From Macropodus opercularis (Eukaryota; Chordata; Actinopteri; Anabantiformes; Osphronemidae), in assembly GCA_030770545.1 (NCBI GenBank), contig CM061106.1:4118001-4182000 (forward strand): a DNA stretch of 64,000 bases. The letters are read 5' to 3'. Position numbers and translations under genes: made by a program. How positions within the stretch are numbered: the stretch's first letter is position 1; each line of letters starts with the position of its first letter. The notes under the pieces were generated by a model. It was not told the DNA's origin. It was given only the letters and a program-made list of their open reading frames with translations, and ran no database searches. Shown here one piece after another: positions 1 through 12,580 of this stretch.

Positions 1-521
1 TCCACATAGAGGAGAGTCTGACCTGGAGCGCAAACACCTCTGAGCTGCTGAAAAAGGCCCAGCAGAGACTGTACTTCCTGAGGTTACTCGGGAAGAGTAA
101 CATCAGACAAAGACTGTTGGTGTCCTTCTACAGAGCCACGATAGAAAGTATACTAACATACTGTATATGCATATGGTTCACCAGCAGCACAGCAGCTCAG
201 AGGAAAGCGTCCAAGGCGTCATCAACACTGCACAGAAGATTGTTGGCTGCCCTCTACCCACATTGGAAAACCTACACAGCTCCCGTTGCCTCAGGAAAGC
301 ACAGGACATTGTGAAAGACACTTCTCACCCAGGCCACTCCCTGTTTGAACTGCTGCCCTCAGGCAGACAGTACAGGCTATGTAAAACTAGGACAAACAGT
401 TGTCGCAATCTCACAGTTGTTATCCCACTTTAATATCCGCTCTGAACGCTGCAAAAAAATAATGCTGGATCAATGCAATGTATGCAATGTATTTATTTTT
501 ATTATTTTTATTCTATAAAAA

Positions 522-589
<68 letters not shown>

Positions 590-735
590 TAATGTTTTAG
601 TTTTTTAAACCTTGTACGAATGATGAACTGAATGGAGAGCACCTTTAAAACTGGAGAGCACTTTTTAAATTTCATTGTGCATGTGACAATGACAATGAAG
701 TATCTATTTATCTATCTATCTATACTTCATTCCCG
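1..735 (+). mobile_element. Non-LTR retrotransposon (LINE) 3' end, truncated by window edge
   Basis: The translated product resembles the C-terminal part of a fish LINE reverse transcriptase: motifs such as QQRLYFLRLL, FYRATIESIL and SHPGHSLFELLPSG are seen. The reading changes frame between about 167 and 314, so this copy is dead. The 3' UTR is A/T-rich, has a (TA)n run at about 524-585, and ends in an (ATCT)n tail near 703-722, which is typical of L2-like and Rex-like fish LINEs. The 5' part lies outside the window. The clade assignment (L2/CR1-like) is inference. Confidence 0.8.
524..585. repeat. (TA)n microsatellite
   Basis: Uninterrupted TA dinucleotides within the LINE 3' UTR. Confidence 0.95.
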
Positions 736-1742
736 TCTCCATGCTCAGTGTGACACACAACACAAAGGCTGAGTCAGCTTTTCTACATTTTAACTAGTTA
801 CTAGTGTGATGACTGTTGTCCACAGCTGTTACTTGCCACAGTTGGTCTCCACATAAATTTAAGAAGCATCACATGTGTGAAAAGCAATTATTTCTTCCAA
901 GGGTGGCAACAGCTTTGTCCAGTGCAGCCTCTCCTTTTTGTTGCAAAATCAAATAAAAACACTTGAGAACCAAAACATTTGCACCTGCAACAATTTTCTG
1001 AGCGAAGGGTTGAATTTTCTGACATCACTGAAAGGGCGTCAATAAATATTGCACAAAATAATCACAAATGCCTAAAAATAATACAGATTTGCTGAAGTTG
1101 TCCAGAGCAAAGGACGTCAGAATTAATCTCACTGGATTTTTAGACGTCTTTACGTATTTTAATTCTGGCTAATGTAAAATTATCTATTCACGTAAGCTCA
1201 AGGCTCATGTTCAGGCTTTCATTGTTGCTATGAGCCACTCTTAGCATTGAACTCATCAGCACCGACCTGCTGATCTGTGGAACCAGTTTGGTTGTTGTCC
1301 TGCTGCTCCGTCGCGCTCATGGACTGGTCTTTATGGACGAACACGTCCTCTGCTCTCAGTTCCACCTGGTGCTGATCCATTTCAGTCTTGATCTCTGTGG
1401 AGGTAAATTATAAGGAAACTGATGTGTTTATTCTCTACAGAGGGAGCAGGAAAGCTCCAAGTGTAGCTGTGATGTTCCTGTTGCTCTTAAATCCTCCCTC
1501 TAGCTAGAATAGGATAGAACCACCAGGAGCCCAGTGTTGCCAGATGAGTAGAATATTTGTACCGTTGCTTTAAAACATTTTTAACTAAATGAACACTTGA
1601 ATAAACCTATGTGCAGGGAAGTACAGTAACATGCAGAAGAGCATTTGCAACTATATCATTAACACAAACAAATTTTTTTTATTTGTTTATTTACTTTGGG
1701 ATGATTTTTCAGATGTAATATTGAACACTAATTGAACAGTGC
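736..1742. other. No gene recognised
   Basis: A/T-rich sequence without a convincing reading frame, splice-supported exon or RNA gene. Confidence 0.5.
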
Positions 1743-2659
1743 TGTTGGGGGGCAAAGGAGTATAAATTCTGATAATAATATCTAGAATTCAGATATTACC
1801 AATCTTGGTTATTAGCTAAATTTATCATTGATAAATTAATGAATTAATTAGATAGCGAACTATCAAATGAATTACGGGGCACCACCCTGATTTCCAGGAC
1901 CAATAACCAAGTTGTAAATAAAGCACAGTCTCAATTAAAAGTAGTACTAATTACCCAATATTAAATAATATTAGTTAATTTAGCAGTGAAGGGTGAAATT
2001 CGAGCCACAGCCGTGAGCTCAGCTAGTGTTGCCAATAATCACAGACAACGAGTAATTAAACTATGACAATTTATTATCTAAACAATGATGATTATGATCA
2101 ATAATTATTCAAGACAACAAGTACATCATAACTTAATCATTAATAAAACAACAAAAGGATTACTATTCTAATGTGTGTGTGTGTTTGTGTACCTATATAG
2201 GTGAGAGAAAGAAGGAGGGGTCACCGCGAGGGTGGAGCTATGTGTGACACAAAATGGTGGATGATCAATACACGCGTGTGTGGAAAAGAGAGAGAGAGGA
2301 AATGGAGGCCTCAGGACCCGATGTGTTGATTAGGATAGCGGTTAGCTTACTGTGAGTGTTCTGAGTCAAAGAAACCGCGTGAGTCAGCGCTCAGCGGCAG
2401 TACACTTAAAACACAGTGAGAATCACAGTAACTTTTGAATCAAAAGTGAGACAATGTCCGCCACAAAGCAACAGAACAAGACGGTTAACTTGTCTGCGTT
2501 TCACCTGTGAGGGCAGTTTCACACACTAAACGAAAGCATTACATGCACAGTGGGAATCCTCATAGCAACCAGCCCATACACGGTGGTACGGCACCAAAAC
2601 ATTAGCTCTCTTTAGACGTTTACTGACCCTTAAAGTTCTTAACTCTCTGCTCAGACTTA
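1743..2659 (+). repeat. Dispersed repeat R1, copy 1 (longer copy)
   Basis: It starts TGTTGGGG and shares several hundred bases with 19250-19845, including the stretch about the AT-rich TTATTAGCTAAATTTATCA motif and the later GAGCCACAGCCGTGAG motif. Both copies end at a CTCTGCTCAGACTTA motif. Copy 1 carries about 320 bp more between the GGGGTCACCGC and TTAAAGTTCTTAA motifs, so copy 2 has an internal deletion. The TGTT start hints at an LTR, but no partner LTR or coding part was seen. The family is unknown. Confidence 0.75.
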
Positions 2660-3200
2660 TTTGATTGCCTCGTATCTTACTGTGAGCTGGTTTCTTCAGC
2701 GTCAAGTAGGATCGCAATGTCCTTTTGACGATGGCGTCCGTTTCCTTAGAGGGACGGCGTTACAGTTCCGGGCTGGAATGGAAGCGTGCCGGCTGTGTGA
2801 TCGCGGCAGTTGAAGACGACCCAGAGAAGCGGCAGGCGTGCTTTCCTTAGCGGCGTGGCGGCAAATGCTTTGTCAGGGGCAGACGCTCGGCGGGACACTA
2901 GCAACGTTGCACTCTCGTTGGGGTCGTGGGTACGGCGGTGGATCGGAAGCAAATCGCGCCTACGGTGGTTACACGTGGTCCGAAGCGCCAAAGCGTCAGA
3001 GGCCAAGACAGCAAAGAGAATCGACCTTCCTGGCCGTCGCCCCTAGGAAGACCATAAGAATCAGTGGATGGACAGAATCAAAAAAGACTTAAAGATCGTC
3101 AATGCGTCCCCAGAAGACGCCTCAGACCAAACCAGATGGAGAAGACTGTGCCGAAGAGCCGACCCTGCAATAGCGGGACAAACGCCAGACACAATGAAGA
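2660..3200 (+). mobile_element. Degenerate LINE-like C-terminal coding fragment (about 3030-3200)
   Basis: Near 3068-3190 the plus strand reads a tail with DRIKKDLKIVNASPEDA followed by TRWRRLCRRADPAIAG. This W..RI..DL..edA.D...WR pattern is common at the C-terminus of animal retroelement reverse transcriptases. The GC-rich stretch before it (2700-3030) may be the same element in broken frames. No start or full domain is present. The exact clade is not determined. Confidence 0.5.
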
Positions 3201-3689
3201 CACAACATGTTATGATTAGAATTTACAGACATCTGCTTAACATGGAACTTTCTCCTCAAATGTAAACTTCATGTGATGAATGTTTAACCTTTTAACCATT
3301 TTGTGCAGACGTTTGTAAAAAGGCCAAATGTAAATGTCTGTAGCTCCTGAATGGTAATAGCTACATTATTGAGCTTGGTGTCACTGGAAACTCCTTCTAG
3401 TTGTCAAAGCCAGAATCTGTTAAAGTTGTACTGACGCACATTTACATAAACCTGAATAAAATTATAACCTGGCCTATTATTTCTTTATTTCTTTGAAAAC
3501 TAAGTTTGTGGTTGAACATTTGAGCATTTACAACCTGAATTTATACCAAACTATGTGAAGAAACACAGTCAGGGTTAAGCTCCATCTGCCTTCACACATC
3601 AACTACTGTTAATGTGCTATTTTACGATTCTGATCTAAACCTGTATTAATGTAGATTTAAAGTGTGTTGGTCAGGACACATCATCATAA
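3201..3689. other. No gene recognised
   Basis: A/T-rich spacer. Nothing beyond short, random open frames. Confidence 0.5.
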
Positions 3690-3860
3690 TTATATTTAAT
3701 TTCAGTGATGCTTATTCTCACTAATTCATTTTTCAAAGCTGTGTGTAATTAGGATCTATCATAATATGGTTTATTATACAGTAACGTGTTCTGCTCTTTC
3801 TGACTTGATCACACGTGTTAACTGAGCAATGGATGCTGATGGTTCTCTGGAAATTATTGC
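3690..3860. repeat. Third partial copy of the internal segment of the 27 kb / 46 kb inverted pair
   Basis: About 170 bp matching 46815-46980 in the same orientation (and 27413-27590 inverted), with blocks such as AGCTGTGTGTAA, TACAGTAACGTGTTCTGCTC and GGATGCTGATGGTTCTCTGG. It is more diverged than the other two copies. This shows that part of the apparently unique filler in that pair is itself a dispersed repeat. Confidence 0.85.
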
Positions 3861-3984
3861 ATCCTGGCGTCCATGTGACTTGTTCTCATCTAAAGCCTGA
3901 CAACAAGGAAACAGCTCGTCTGGCTCCGTCCACACAAAACCAAAGCCAGCTCCCAGCTTCTCTACTTACGTACTAACGTAACGT

Positions 3985-5842
3985 ACATACTAACTTTTCC
4001 AAGAGCTAATTGGAGCCAGGAGTCACCCAACCTGGAGTCCAATCAGTGTAGTGAGATTGGATGTGCTGGTTAAAGCTGCCCTGCCCTTTAAAAACTCAAA
4101 CCAGTTTGGAGTTTACTGTTCTCAAGAAGCTTTGCCAGATGTGAACCATGTCTCACATAAAAGAGCTCTCAGAAAACCTACAACCAAAATTGTTGACTTG
4201 CATGAAGCTGGAAAGGGTCACTAAAGTATCTGTTGTGAAAATATGTGTTGGTACGTTAAAAGGTGTGTAGAAGAAGTCGAGTCACAGTTTCTGCATTAAT
4301 AGATATGTTTTTAAATCAGGAATGTTACGGTAAGTCATGTGCCATGGACGACTTAAGGCAGTAAGATAAAGAAGCTTCATGTACTGGTCAACTGAAGCAC
4401 ATGATTCAGTAGGACAGAATGTTCTTTGTAGCTAAGACGAAACAACACTGCACCCAGAGAATGGAGCCAGGAGGTGAAACCATCTGCCTAGTGAAAGAGG
4501 AAAACGACAGAGATGGACACATTGCAGCTGGGCTTAGGGAGTGAGGAGAGGCAGCCCCATACAACACAGCAGAGCTGGGCTGCAGACTTAGACTCTCTCT
4601 GCCATAGCTTAGGGCAGGATAGGATTGACTGAGAAAGTCTCCAGATGTCTGTGACATTTAACGCTTGTGCATTTGTATTCATTGAATATTGTAATAAGAT
4701 GATTGGATCAGTGTGAACACAATCTCTTTTCTTGGGATTTTCTCTGGGATTCCAACACTGTAAAAGGCCTAATGTTCATGAGGCCACAGTAAGACAGACT
4801 GTCTATGAATGGAGAAAGTTCAGCACTGTTGCTGAAGACGACTCTGTCGTCCTGTGAAGATGACAGCACAGAATCATGGGATTACAAAAGATGATGCAAA
4901 GGTGCAAAAGGATGTGCAAGTTTACAGTATTTACAAATCTACAACATCTAAAACATTAAACCAGAATGGAGAATAGGGGAGGAACCACAGAGGAGGACAC
5001 TGCTGTCCAAAATAAATATTGCAGCAAGTTTAAAGTTTGCAAAAGAGCAGCTGGATGATCCACAACACTACTGGCAAAATATTCTGTGGACAGATGAAAC
5101 CAAAACTGAGATGTTTGGAAAGAACACACAACAAAACAGGCACAGCCCAGCAACATGAACATCTCATCCCCACTGTAACACATGGTGGAGGGGGTGTCTT
5201 GGTTTGGGGCTTATTCCTGGACAGATTGCTGTCATTGATTGAAAAATAAATTCCAAACTTTATCAAGACATTTTGCAAGAAAACTCAAGACCATCTGTCA
5301 CCAAGTGAAGCTCCACAGAGGATGAGTGATGCAACAGGACAACCACCCAAAGCATTGAAGGGAATCAACAACAGAATGACTTCAACAGAAGAAAATCCTC
5401 CTTCTGCAGTGGACCAGTCAGATTCCTGACCTCAACCCAACTGAGATGTTGGGGCATGACCTCAAGAGAGCAATTCACACCAGACATCCCAAGAATATTG
5501 CTGCACTGAAACAGTTTAGTAAAGAGGAATGGTCCAAAATTCCTCCAGACTGTTGAGCAGGTCTGATCTGCAACAGCAGGAAATGTTTGGCTGAGTTATT
5601 GCTGTCAAAGGAGGGTCGACCAGTTATTAAGTCCAAAGGTTCACATACTTTTCTCACCCTGCACTGAGAATGTTTACATGTTACGTTCAAGAAAAACAGG
5701 AAAACATACTTTCGTGCCAGTTTATACAGACTGTGTTTTTCTATTGTTGTGACTTCAATGAAGATCAGAGCACATCTAATGGCCATTTTACGCAGAAATC
5801 CATGTAATTCCCAAAGGGTTTAAAGACTTTTTATTACAACTG
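3985..5842 (+). mobile_element. Tc1/mariner (Tc1-like) DNA transposon, inactive
   Basis: The left part carries a Tc1 leader and an N-terminal transposase remnant that reads HIKELSENLQPKIVDLHEAGKG after the ATG near 4149. The catalytic part is recognisable in broken frames: an LWTDET-like first Asp motif near 5085, a QQDN-like second motif near 5333, and a DLNPTE motif near 5440. Numerous stops and frameshifts make it non-coding. The right end reads inward as CAGTTGTAATAAAAAG and is followed by TA (5843-5844), the expected target site. About 500 bp of unrelated sequence (about 4249-4755) interrupts the N-terminal region. Confidence 0.85.
4249..4755. other. Unrelated insert inside the Tc1 remnant
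   Basis: Tc1 similarity stops after the GGAAAGGGTCACTAAAGTATC motif and resumes near 4765. The intervening roughly 500 bp shows no coding potential, and no target duplication or inverted ends were found. Confidence 0.5.
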
Positions 5843-5849
5843 TATATCC

Positions 5850-6200
5850 ATAACACATGTCATGTGACCTATATATAACATGTGTCTACATGTCCCACAG
5901 AGGACACAACCCTCTATGTTCAGTGTTAGTACGACACTGACATCAGATGATGAAAAAAAAAGTCACATGTCTGACACATGGGCTGTCTGAAAGCCTAATG
6001 TCTGTTGAATATCTGACTCCAACCAGTTTCACTGTGGTGATTTAGTGCTGATCACTAGATAAAATATCTGACACACGACTAAATGGAATGGAGAATTTAA
6101 GTCCTATGTAGGATCACATGGACAGTTCCTCTGTTTCCTGCTGCATCAAAAACTGATGACTAACAAATAAATCAATAGATCTAAGCAGTTTACAGAGAAA
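5850..6200 (+). repeat. Dispersed repeat R2, copy 1
   Basis: About 340 bp similar to 45320-45690 in the same orientation. Shared blocks include GTGTCTACATGTCCCACA, ACACTGACATCAGATGATGAA and CTGACACACGACTAAATGGAA. Copy 2 lies 2 kb from NLR exons. The repeat may be a remnant of NLR-flanking duplication, but that is inference. Confidence 0.8.
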
Positions 6201-6244
6201 TCTGAGGGGGGAAAAAAACAACTGAAATCAGAGTGTGAACATCC

Positions 6245-6510
6245 TCTGTTATAAATAATCTGCTTTCAGGTGGTTGTCAGTTCAGCTACTGACCATCAAC
6301 TGACTCTACTTCTACTGTGACTCTACTGGAGGAGAAAGGCCGTTCATCACATTCTGATGAAGTTTAATAAGAGGAAAAAACTAACAACAGTTAGTGTGAA
6401 AACAAAGAGTCACTACACTAAAGTCAAATACTTCACCTTTATATGGAGGAAATTCACTAAAGCTCAGCGCAGAGAGAAAGAGAAAATAAACAGAAAATGA
6501 AGGAGGAGCC
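6245..6510 (+). repeat. Local duplication R3, copy 1
   Basis: Shares blocks with 7235-7485: TCTACTGTGACTCTACTG, CTAACAACAGTTAGTGTGAAAA and AGTCAAATACTTCACCTTTA. The copies lie about 950 bp apart in direct orientation. Confidence 0.85.
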
Positions 6511-7110
6511 TGGAACAGGAGATATTTACGTGTTGGCATCTCCTCAATAAGGAAAGTAGCTATTGGTTGTACTAAAAGCTGCTAGAAGTCGCTGAAGTCT
6601 CATCGACTAGTTTGTATAATCTTTCAATTGTAAAGGGAAGTATAGGAGACAGGAAAAAAGATTGTGAAAAGAAAGACAAGTCGAATATACTGAGAATAAC
6701 AAATTAAACTGTATTCATTTCAGTCTGGTTCTTTAGCCACTGAATTAGATTCTAATAAATTCATTACTCCTAACATTTATAACCATTTTGACCTTTATTG
6801 TTAAATGTTAGAATATCAAATAAAAAAAACAACACACTGGTCATCATCTTCTTCTTCTTCTTGTTATTTTTATCATCACTAACACATGGCTCCAACCAGA
6901 CTTTGAGGCTTTGTCTCCCACTGCTTCCTGTATTTGAGTGACGTGATGATCTTAGTTGATTTATAGGTGACGTCACATAGAGACGCACAGTGGACGAAGC
7001 GAGTAAGAGACCGAGAAAGAAACGAGTTAAATGTTGACACTGGTTTAGTTTAGTGACGCTGAAGTAACGTTAGCGTTACGTTCCGCTCTAAGAACCGAGG
7101 CGGACTCAGC

Positions 7111-7121
7111 TGCGCATGCGC
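7111..7121. promoter_or_regulatory. NRF1-type palindrome in a CpG-richer stretch
   Basis: TGCGCATGCGC matches the palindromic NRF1 site found in many vertebrate promoters. It lies between the two R3 copies, in a stretch (about 7000-7180) that is richer in CpG than its surroundings. No downstream first exon could be confirmed. Confidence 0.4.
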
Positions 7122-7234
7122 GATTCATTTCCGAGAACGGTCCCTGCTGAATGATTCGTGTTTCACTAAGTTTCGCCAAACTCACAAAAAGTCTCCAGCA
7201 GCAGCAGAAACAGTCGCTAAATCTGTCGCCAAGT

Positions 7235-7485
7235 TGGTAAAACTGACTCTAGTTCTACTGTGACTCTACTGACACAACATGGAGGAGAAAGTCTGTTCAT
7301 CACATTCTGACGAGGTTTAACGAGCGAACAGCAGATTTGACGAAAAGCAAACTAACAACAGTTAGTGTGAAAAGCACCAACTTTTAAGAATCACAACAAT
7401 AAAGTCAAATACTTCACCTTTAAATGGAGGAAACTCACTGAAGCTCGACGCAGACACAGAGTGAAAATAAACAGGAAATCTGGAA
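7235..7485 (+). repeat. Local duplication R3, copy 2
   Basis: Direct partner of the copy at 6245-6510, with an extra segment near 7320-7345. Confidence 0.85.
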
Positions 7486-10044
7486 CCTTTTCTTTTTCTG
7501 TGGTGTTTAACGGCGTTGACGTCCTTAAAGGTGCAGCACCTCCACATAACAAGCCTCACATCCTGGTAACCAGCCCGTCGTAAAAACCACAACCTCTCTC
7601 ACTGAGCTGCTCTCAAAATCCCAGCTCTGCACGTTCGTTGAATGATGAGGAGAAACTTCTGATGAATTCAATCTTACTTTAATTTCAAACTTGAAGAATA
7701 ATAATTTACAGGCCTGGTCAGTCTGTCTCTATACTATACAGCATATAGTCAGGGCATGAAGTCTGACTGACACTGTCTGTCCCTCGACCCACACTTTTAT
7801 GCTGGACAGAGCATCTTTCTGTGGTGTAACCGGACCCTGATGCCGTGGTCTGGTCTTCATCTCCTTGGAGCTTTATTGGTGTCTTATCTTCTCCGTTGCT
7901 GTGTGGTCCCATAACCTATGGATTTAAGCACATTCCTTCTACATCCACTCAGTCGCCCTTATTTGGTCATGTTTCACTCCCATGTGCAGCTTATCTGGTC
8001 GTCTCCTAGTCTCCCATCCTCCACATACTGTTTTATGACCTGTGTCTGGGTGCTACTCTACTACTCTCTAAACTTGATGTGTGTGTTTTAAACTATACTT
8101 TAACTTTCACCTTGTTCTGTTTTCTGTCTGCATCCTACTATCTAAGCTTTTAACTATTTGCATTCCTTCACTCTCCATCTCTTTCAAGCTATAAACCAAC
8201 CTTTTGTTCTCCGGTGTTTCCATTAATTTACACACATTTGATGTCAACGCTATCGTCTGTAGCTTCCTGGATCACTGGCATCTTTCTCTGGCTGGTTTGG
8301 GACAATATCAGCTTCCTTCTACTCCCCCTGTGCTGTTGGACAGTTCTAATAGTCTCTCTAGCCCAGTGTGTCTGACATGACTGTGATCTAAATGCAGAGG
8401 TTGGTTATTGTGACTGTGACTCTACTGTTAATGATGAACTGTGTTGGAAATCATAGATTCCTCAGGATTCGTTGATGAGAGGGATCAGTCAAATACTTCA
8501 AAGTCTTTTAGTTCTTTTATTTAACACACAGAGTATAATGTTCATGAGTAATTCATGAACAGAGACAGACCCAGGCTGTCTTGGTACTTACGTCTATGCT
8601 GCTCCCCTGCGAGCCTGAGTCTAAAACTACAAACATGAGCCTGTGTTTAAATAGGGGCTACTCCTCCCTGTCAATCTTGACAGATTGCTTCTGCTTCTTT
8701 GGAGCAGACAGCAAGAGCAACCTTAGCTGGAGCAGTTAGCTCGCTAGCAGACAGCGTTTGTGTGAACACTGTGATATGAGCAGGACACGATGCTGCCATG
8801 TGAAAGGTTTTATACATCATCCAAAGTAAACCTTGACATAAATAGTTGAAATGTTGCTTCACGTTGAAGTGATTTGAGCCTGTAGCCATGAAAATCCTCT
8901 TTTTGAATAATCCTCCTTCATCCTTATATAACAGACACTCAGTGAGCTGTGACTTCAGGTTTAGACACTGATCAGTGATGTTAATGTTGCTTCACTTCAC
9001 AGTGAAGTGTTGGTGAAGTCATTTCTCCATCTCTACAATGTGATGCATCAATCAATCAATTCACATCCAGAATCTGGACCCAACTAAACCTGAGTCATTA
9101 AATGTAGTGACGTAGTGTAAACAGTGACCATGTGAGCTGTGAGTGACATCGCTCCCTATTGGCTCCTTCACCACTAAACTAACTCTGACTCTATTGGCTC
9201 TAAACATGGTGATGGTGTCCAGCCTTGAGGAGTTGGGTGGAAACAGTTGGAACGTCTGTCAACCAAAAGGCCACAATGGAAGGAAATGAAGTGAGCAGCA
9301 AAGGAGCTGCAGGATTTCTGGACTCCACAGACACTGTCAACAACTAGAGGATAATAAAGACCAAAGAGCAGATTTCTGTTCAAACAGCTCAGTGATCTTT
9401 GACTGACAGACAGAAAACTGGATTCATTCACCTTCTGGTAAATGTGATGATGGTTTTCCTGGACTTGGTCCATGGTTCACTACAGCTACAGTTTCAGAGT
9501 CAGATCTTGTTGTGACTAGATTCTTTGTGTGTCCATGTGCTTCTATCCAAACAGACATGGTCAGCAGGTCATGAGGCCTGGACTTCATGGACTGAAAACG
9601 GCCTCAGATACGTCATGTTTGCATCTGAAGGAGTTGATGAATGAGAGGAAAGAGCAGCTTCATCCAGCATCAGCAACAATATGAAGCAATAGTTACCTAA
9701 GCGTCACTGAAGCCTGACTTAGTGGTTATGTAGTGATGTTTGATGGGAGCTCAGCAAACTCACTGATATGTGTTTAGATGCAGACGAACTGAACAACTTC
9801 ACCGACGTGTCAGGATTCACTGGTTCATGTGAACCAGGTGGAGACGATGGGACACATCCACAGACTGTGGCAGAGACACTGGAGGCAGTGAGTGGAGACG
9901 CTGGGTTTGTTGTGTCACTACAGTGTTGGCTGTTGTTGTCATTCACTACTTTGTGGGTCTGTGGCTGTGATGCTGCTTTATAGAGTCTAAGGTGCAGCCC
10001 TACTATTTCACATACAGCATCAATAAAACAGTTGATTCCAACCA
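7486..10044. other. No gene recognised
   Basis: About 2.5 kb of ordinary intergenic sequence. The open frames are short and lack family signatures or paired splice sites. A stretch from about 8431 starts TGTTGG and might be LTR-derived, but no partner was found. Confidence 0.45.
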
Positions 10045-10210
10045 TCACCTGACAACTGTGGGGCTAGAGGTTCAATTCCCAGTTCCCCTGGTCTCATGCC
10101 ACTCTGCTCTAGTGTCCTTGAGCAAGACGCTGAACCCGGAGCTGCTCTTGTATGTGTGTCATAGATTGTAAGTTGCTTTGGATCAAAGCATCTGCTAATA
10201 ATGACGTAAT
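10045..10210 (+). repeat. tRNA-derived SINE fragment
   Basis: Contains a pol III B box-like GGTTCAATTCC at 10069-10079. The conserved fish SINE body follows: a CTTGAGCAAGACGCTGAACC motif and the tail motif GTAAGTTGCTTTGGATCAAA with TCTGCTAATAATGAC. The 5' head with the A box is truncated. Confidence 0.8.
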
Positions 10211-10884
10211 AATATGTTGCTGCATGACGTCAGAAGGACCAACGTAGGTTAAAGGACCAATGTACTTGTTGTTCCTGGGTCTGATCTGTGGAAATGATTC
10301 ATTAGATCAAAGAAACTGAGCAGCCTGTCATCACCATGAAACCTGTCCCTTCTGTACTTCAACATGGCGTCTGCTTCAAGATGGCAGCGCCACAGGAGGA
10401 GATGCTTCCTCTCACACATCCTATGGTCATAGTGATGCTGCTGTTCACAATGACTGAGCAGTGGCTGTGGTGCTGGCAGAGACAACCCTTGTGTCATGAG
10501 TTTGGTTCTTAGTTAGTAAATTTTACATCCAGACCTACTTTCCATGATGTGTTCACAGAACATTGACACTTGAAATTGTTATGGACATTCACCATGTTTG
10601 ACACCTGTTCAGACAAGATTTGAATCGATGCAAATGTCAAATTGTTTAATAAACAAAACTGTTCTAAATTGTCTGGATTATTTCAAATTAATTTAAAATG
10701 ATACATTGTGGATCTGCTGTTAAAACTTTAACTGTATTTCTTTATTTAACAAAACACAAAATCATGTTGGTGGCAAAATCTAAATTTGGAAATGTCTAAT
10801 GAAAACAACATCGTATGACAGGAACTAAATAATTCAGATACAAACTAGAAATGAAAACCACTGCTCAATGCAGGGAAACTAACA

Positions 10885-10985
10885 TTCTATGGGCGAGAGG
10901 CAGGATACACCCTGGACAGATCACCAGTCTGTCGCAGAGCCACACATATAGACACACAAGTCACAAGGGAGACACATGAGGAAGA
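10885..10985 (+). repeat. Common teleost dispersed repeat fragment
   Basis: Carries the motif ACACCCTGGACAGATCACCAGTCTGTC followed by a (CA)-rich part; the same family is seen at 45700-45900 and 58570-58770. Confidence 0.7.
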
Positions 10986-12200
10986 CAACCAGGTAGAAAC
11001 AAGAAAAAAACAAACAAACAGAATTACGATGAAAATTATGATGATGATTAGATTGTATATGCAAATATCTACAAATGTGTCTGATTTACGTCTCTCTTCT
11101 AAAATGTCTCGTGACCTTTACTTGTAAATGTGATGGAGTGAACTAGTAAGTTGAGGCTTCTGTGTAACAGCTCCACCCAGTGGAAGGTTGTGGTCATGAC
11201 AGGAAAGTTCCTGAAGCGTCTGGAGCTGAGAAAAGCTGGGACAGTCCCACTGCTGAGACACAAAGCAACACAGAGACATAGAGGTGAACAGACGCTGAAC
11301 ATTGTTCCATCCCAGCACTAAACACACTCTGAACACGCTGTGCTCTCATGGATTCAGCTCTGCCCTCAGTCCCTTCATGGACGTCTGCTGTCCTGGACGC
11401 AGTCTGTGGCCAGAGGTCAGATAATAGAACAATGTTACTAAGGTTAAAGGTGACAGAGCATCTTCAGTATCAGCCAATAAGATGCAGTCTAGGTGTTAGG
11501 TTATGTTTGAGTCCAGATGCTAATAAGGTTTTCTAGTAAAGCGGGAAACAGAAGGTGAGTGTTGCTTCAAAGCTACATTTTTCAGATGCAGCAGCTCTGA
11601 TCCCACGTCACTAGAACCTTCCACCACAGGGACACATCCATCCAACCATCCTCCCACTAGGCCCAGTGTGAAGGCAGAGTCTCTGTGGAAGCTGCTTGTT
11701 AAACACTCATCAATGTTGAGAGCAGCTTCATTCTTCAGACTATTGAACAGCACAACCATCAAAGAAGACACAAACATTCTCCTGTTTGTTTTCAGAGCTG
11801 CGCATGTTGTTTTAAATAATCATATTCTTCACGTTTTCACACAGTTGAAAAGGTTGATGTGGTTCTAGTTGTGCTATGAATGTTTCTCATTCTAACATTA
11901 CTGGATAGAAGCAGGATGAAAGACAGTGACACATATGTTCAACATTTACATGTTTACGTGTTTTTCTGTCAGGATGCTGAAATATTTCTGCTCCAGGTCA
12001 AGAGAATGTTGTTTGTTAAACCACTGGTGACTGAAGGACTAACTCTGCTCCTGGACTAGTGCGGATCAACACGTTTAGCAAGTATATCAATCAACTACAC
12101 TTTGAGAACCTGAACATCTGCAGCAGTGGAAACAACAACAGATAAAATATGCTGCAGGTGGAATCAACCAGTTAAAAAATCAAATATTTTATTCATTAAA
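10986..12200. other. No gene recognised
   Basis: Several open frames of 60-85 codons on both strands, none with a family signature or supporting splice sites. Confidence 0.45.
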
Positions 12201-12458
12201 TCACCGGCGTAAAAAATGTTTCATTAGAATAAATGACGGATCCACGGCCAGTAGCTTTGCAGAAGAACCGTCTGATTTGGGGTCCAGCTCATCAGCCTCA
12301 TGGAGAAGCCGGTGGTGGAGCAGAGAGCTGTCCCTGCTCTGCAGCTCCACCAGCCTCTCGTCTCTCCTTCCGTCTCTCCTGGTGCCTCCATGAGGCCTCT
12401 TCATGTCCTGCTCAGCGCTCTGTCCTCGTCCGTCTGGCTCCGTGTTGAGCGCTTTCAC
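12201..12458 (-). CDS. Candidate terminal exon of an unknown gene
   Basis: On the minus strand a good acceptor (pyrimidine-poor but ending GTTTCACAG) precedes an 85-codon open stretch starting V-K-A-L-N and ending LMKHFLRR before a stop. The product is highly charged and predicted soluble, with a run rich in Arg/Glu/Asp. No domain is recognised, and no upstream exon was found before the BEL element begins 120 bp away. It may equally be a chance frame. Confidence 0.25.
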   Translation of the reverse strand: MKALNTEPDGRGQSAEQDMKRPHGGTRRDGRRDERLVELQSRDSSLLHHRLLHEADELDPKSDGSSAKLLAVDPSFILMKHFLRR

Positions 12459-12580
12459 CTGTGAAACACAACCTGACGCTCCTCCAGTCACCTCATCAAT
12501 GCAGGTGTTCTTCATTATGCAGTGACTCAGATGTTAAGTGGTTCAGTCGGTGTGAAGTCATTTAAACATTAAAAACATGC

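Noticed and set aside
9719..10048. 109-codon minus-strand frame
   Set aside because: No family motif or splice support and it runs into a SINE fragment.
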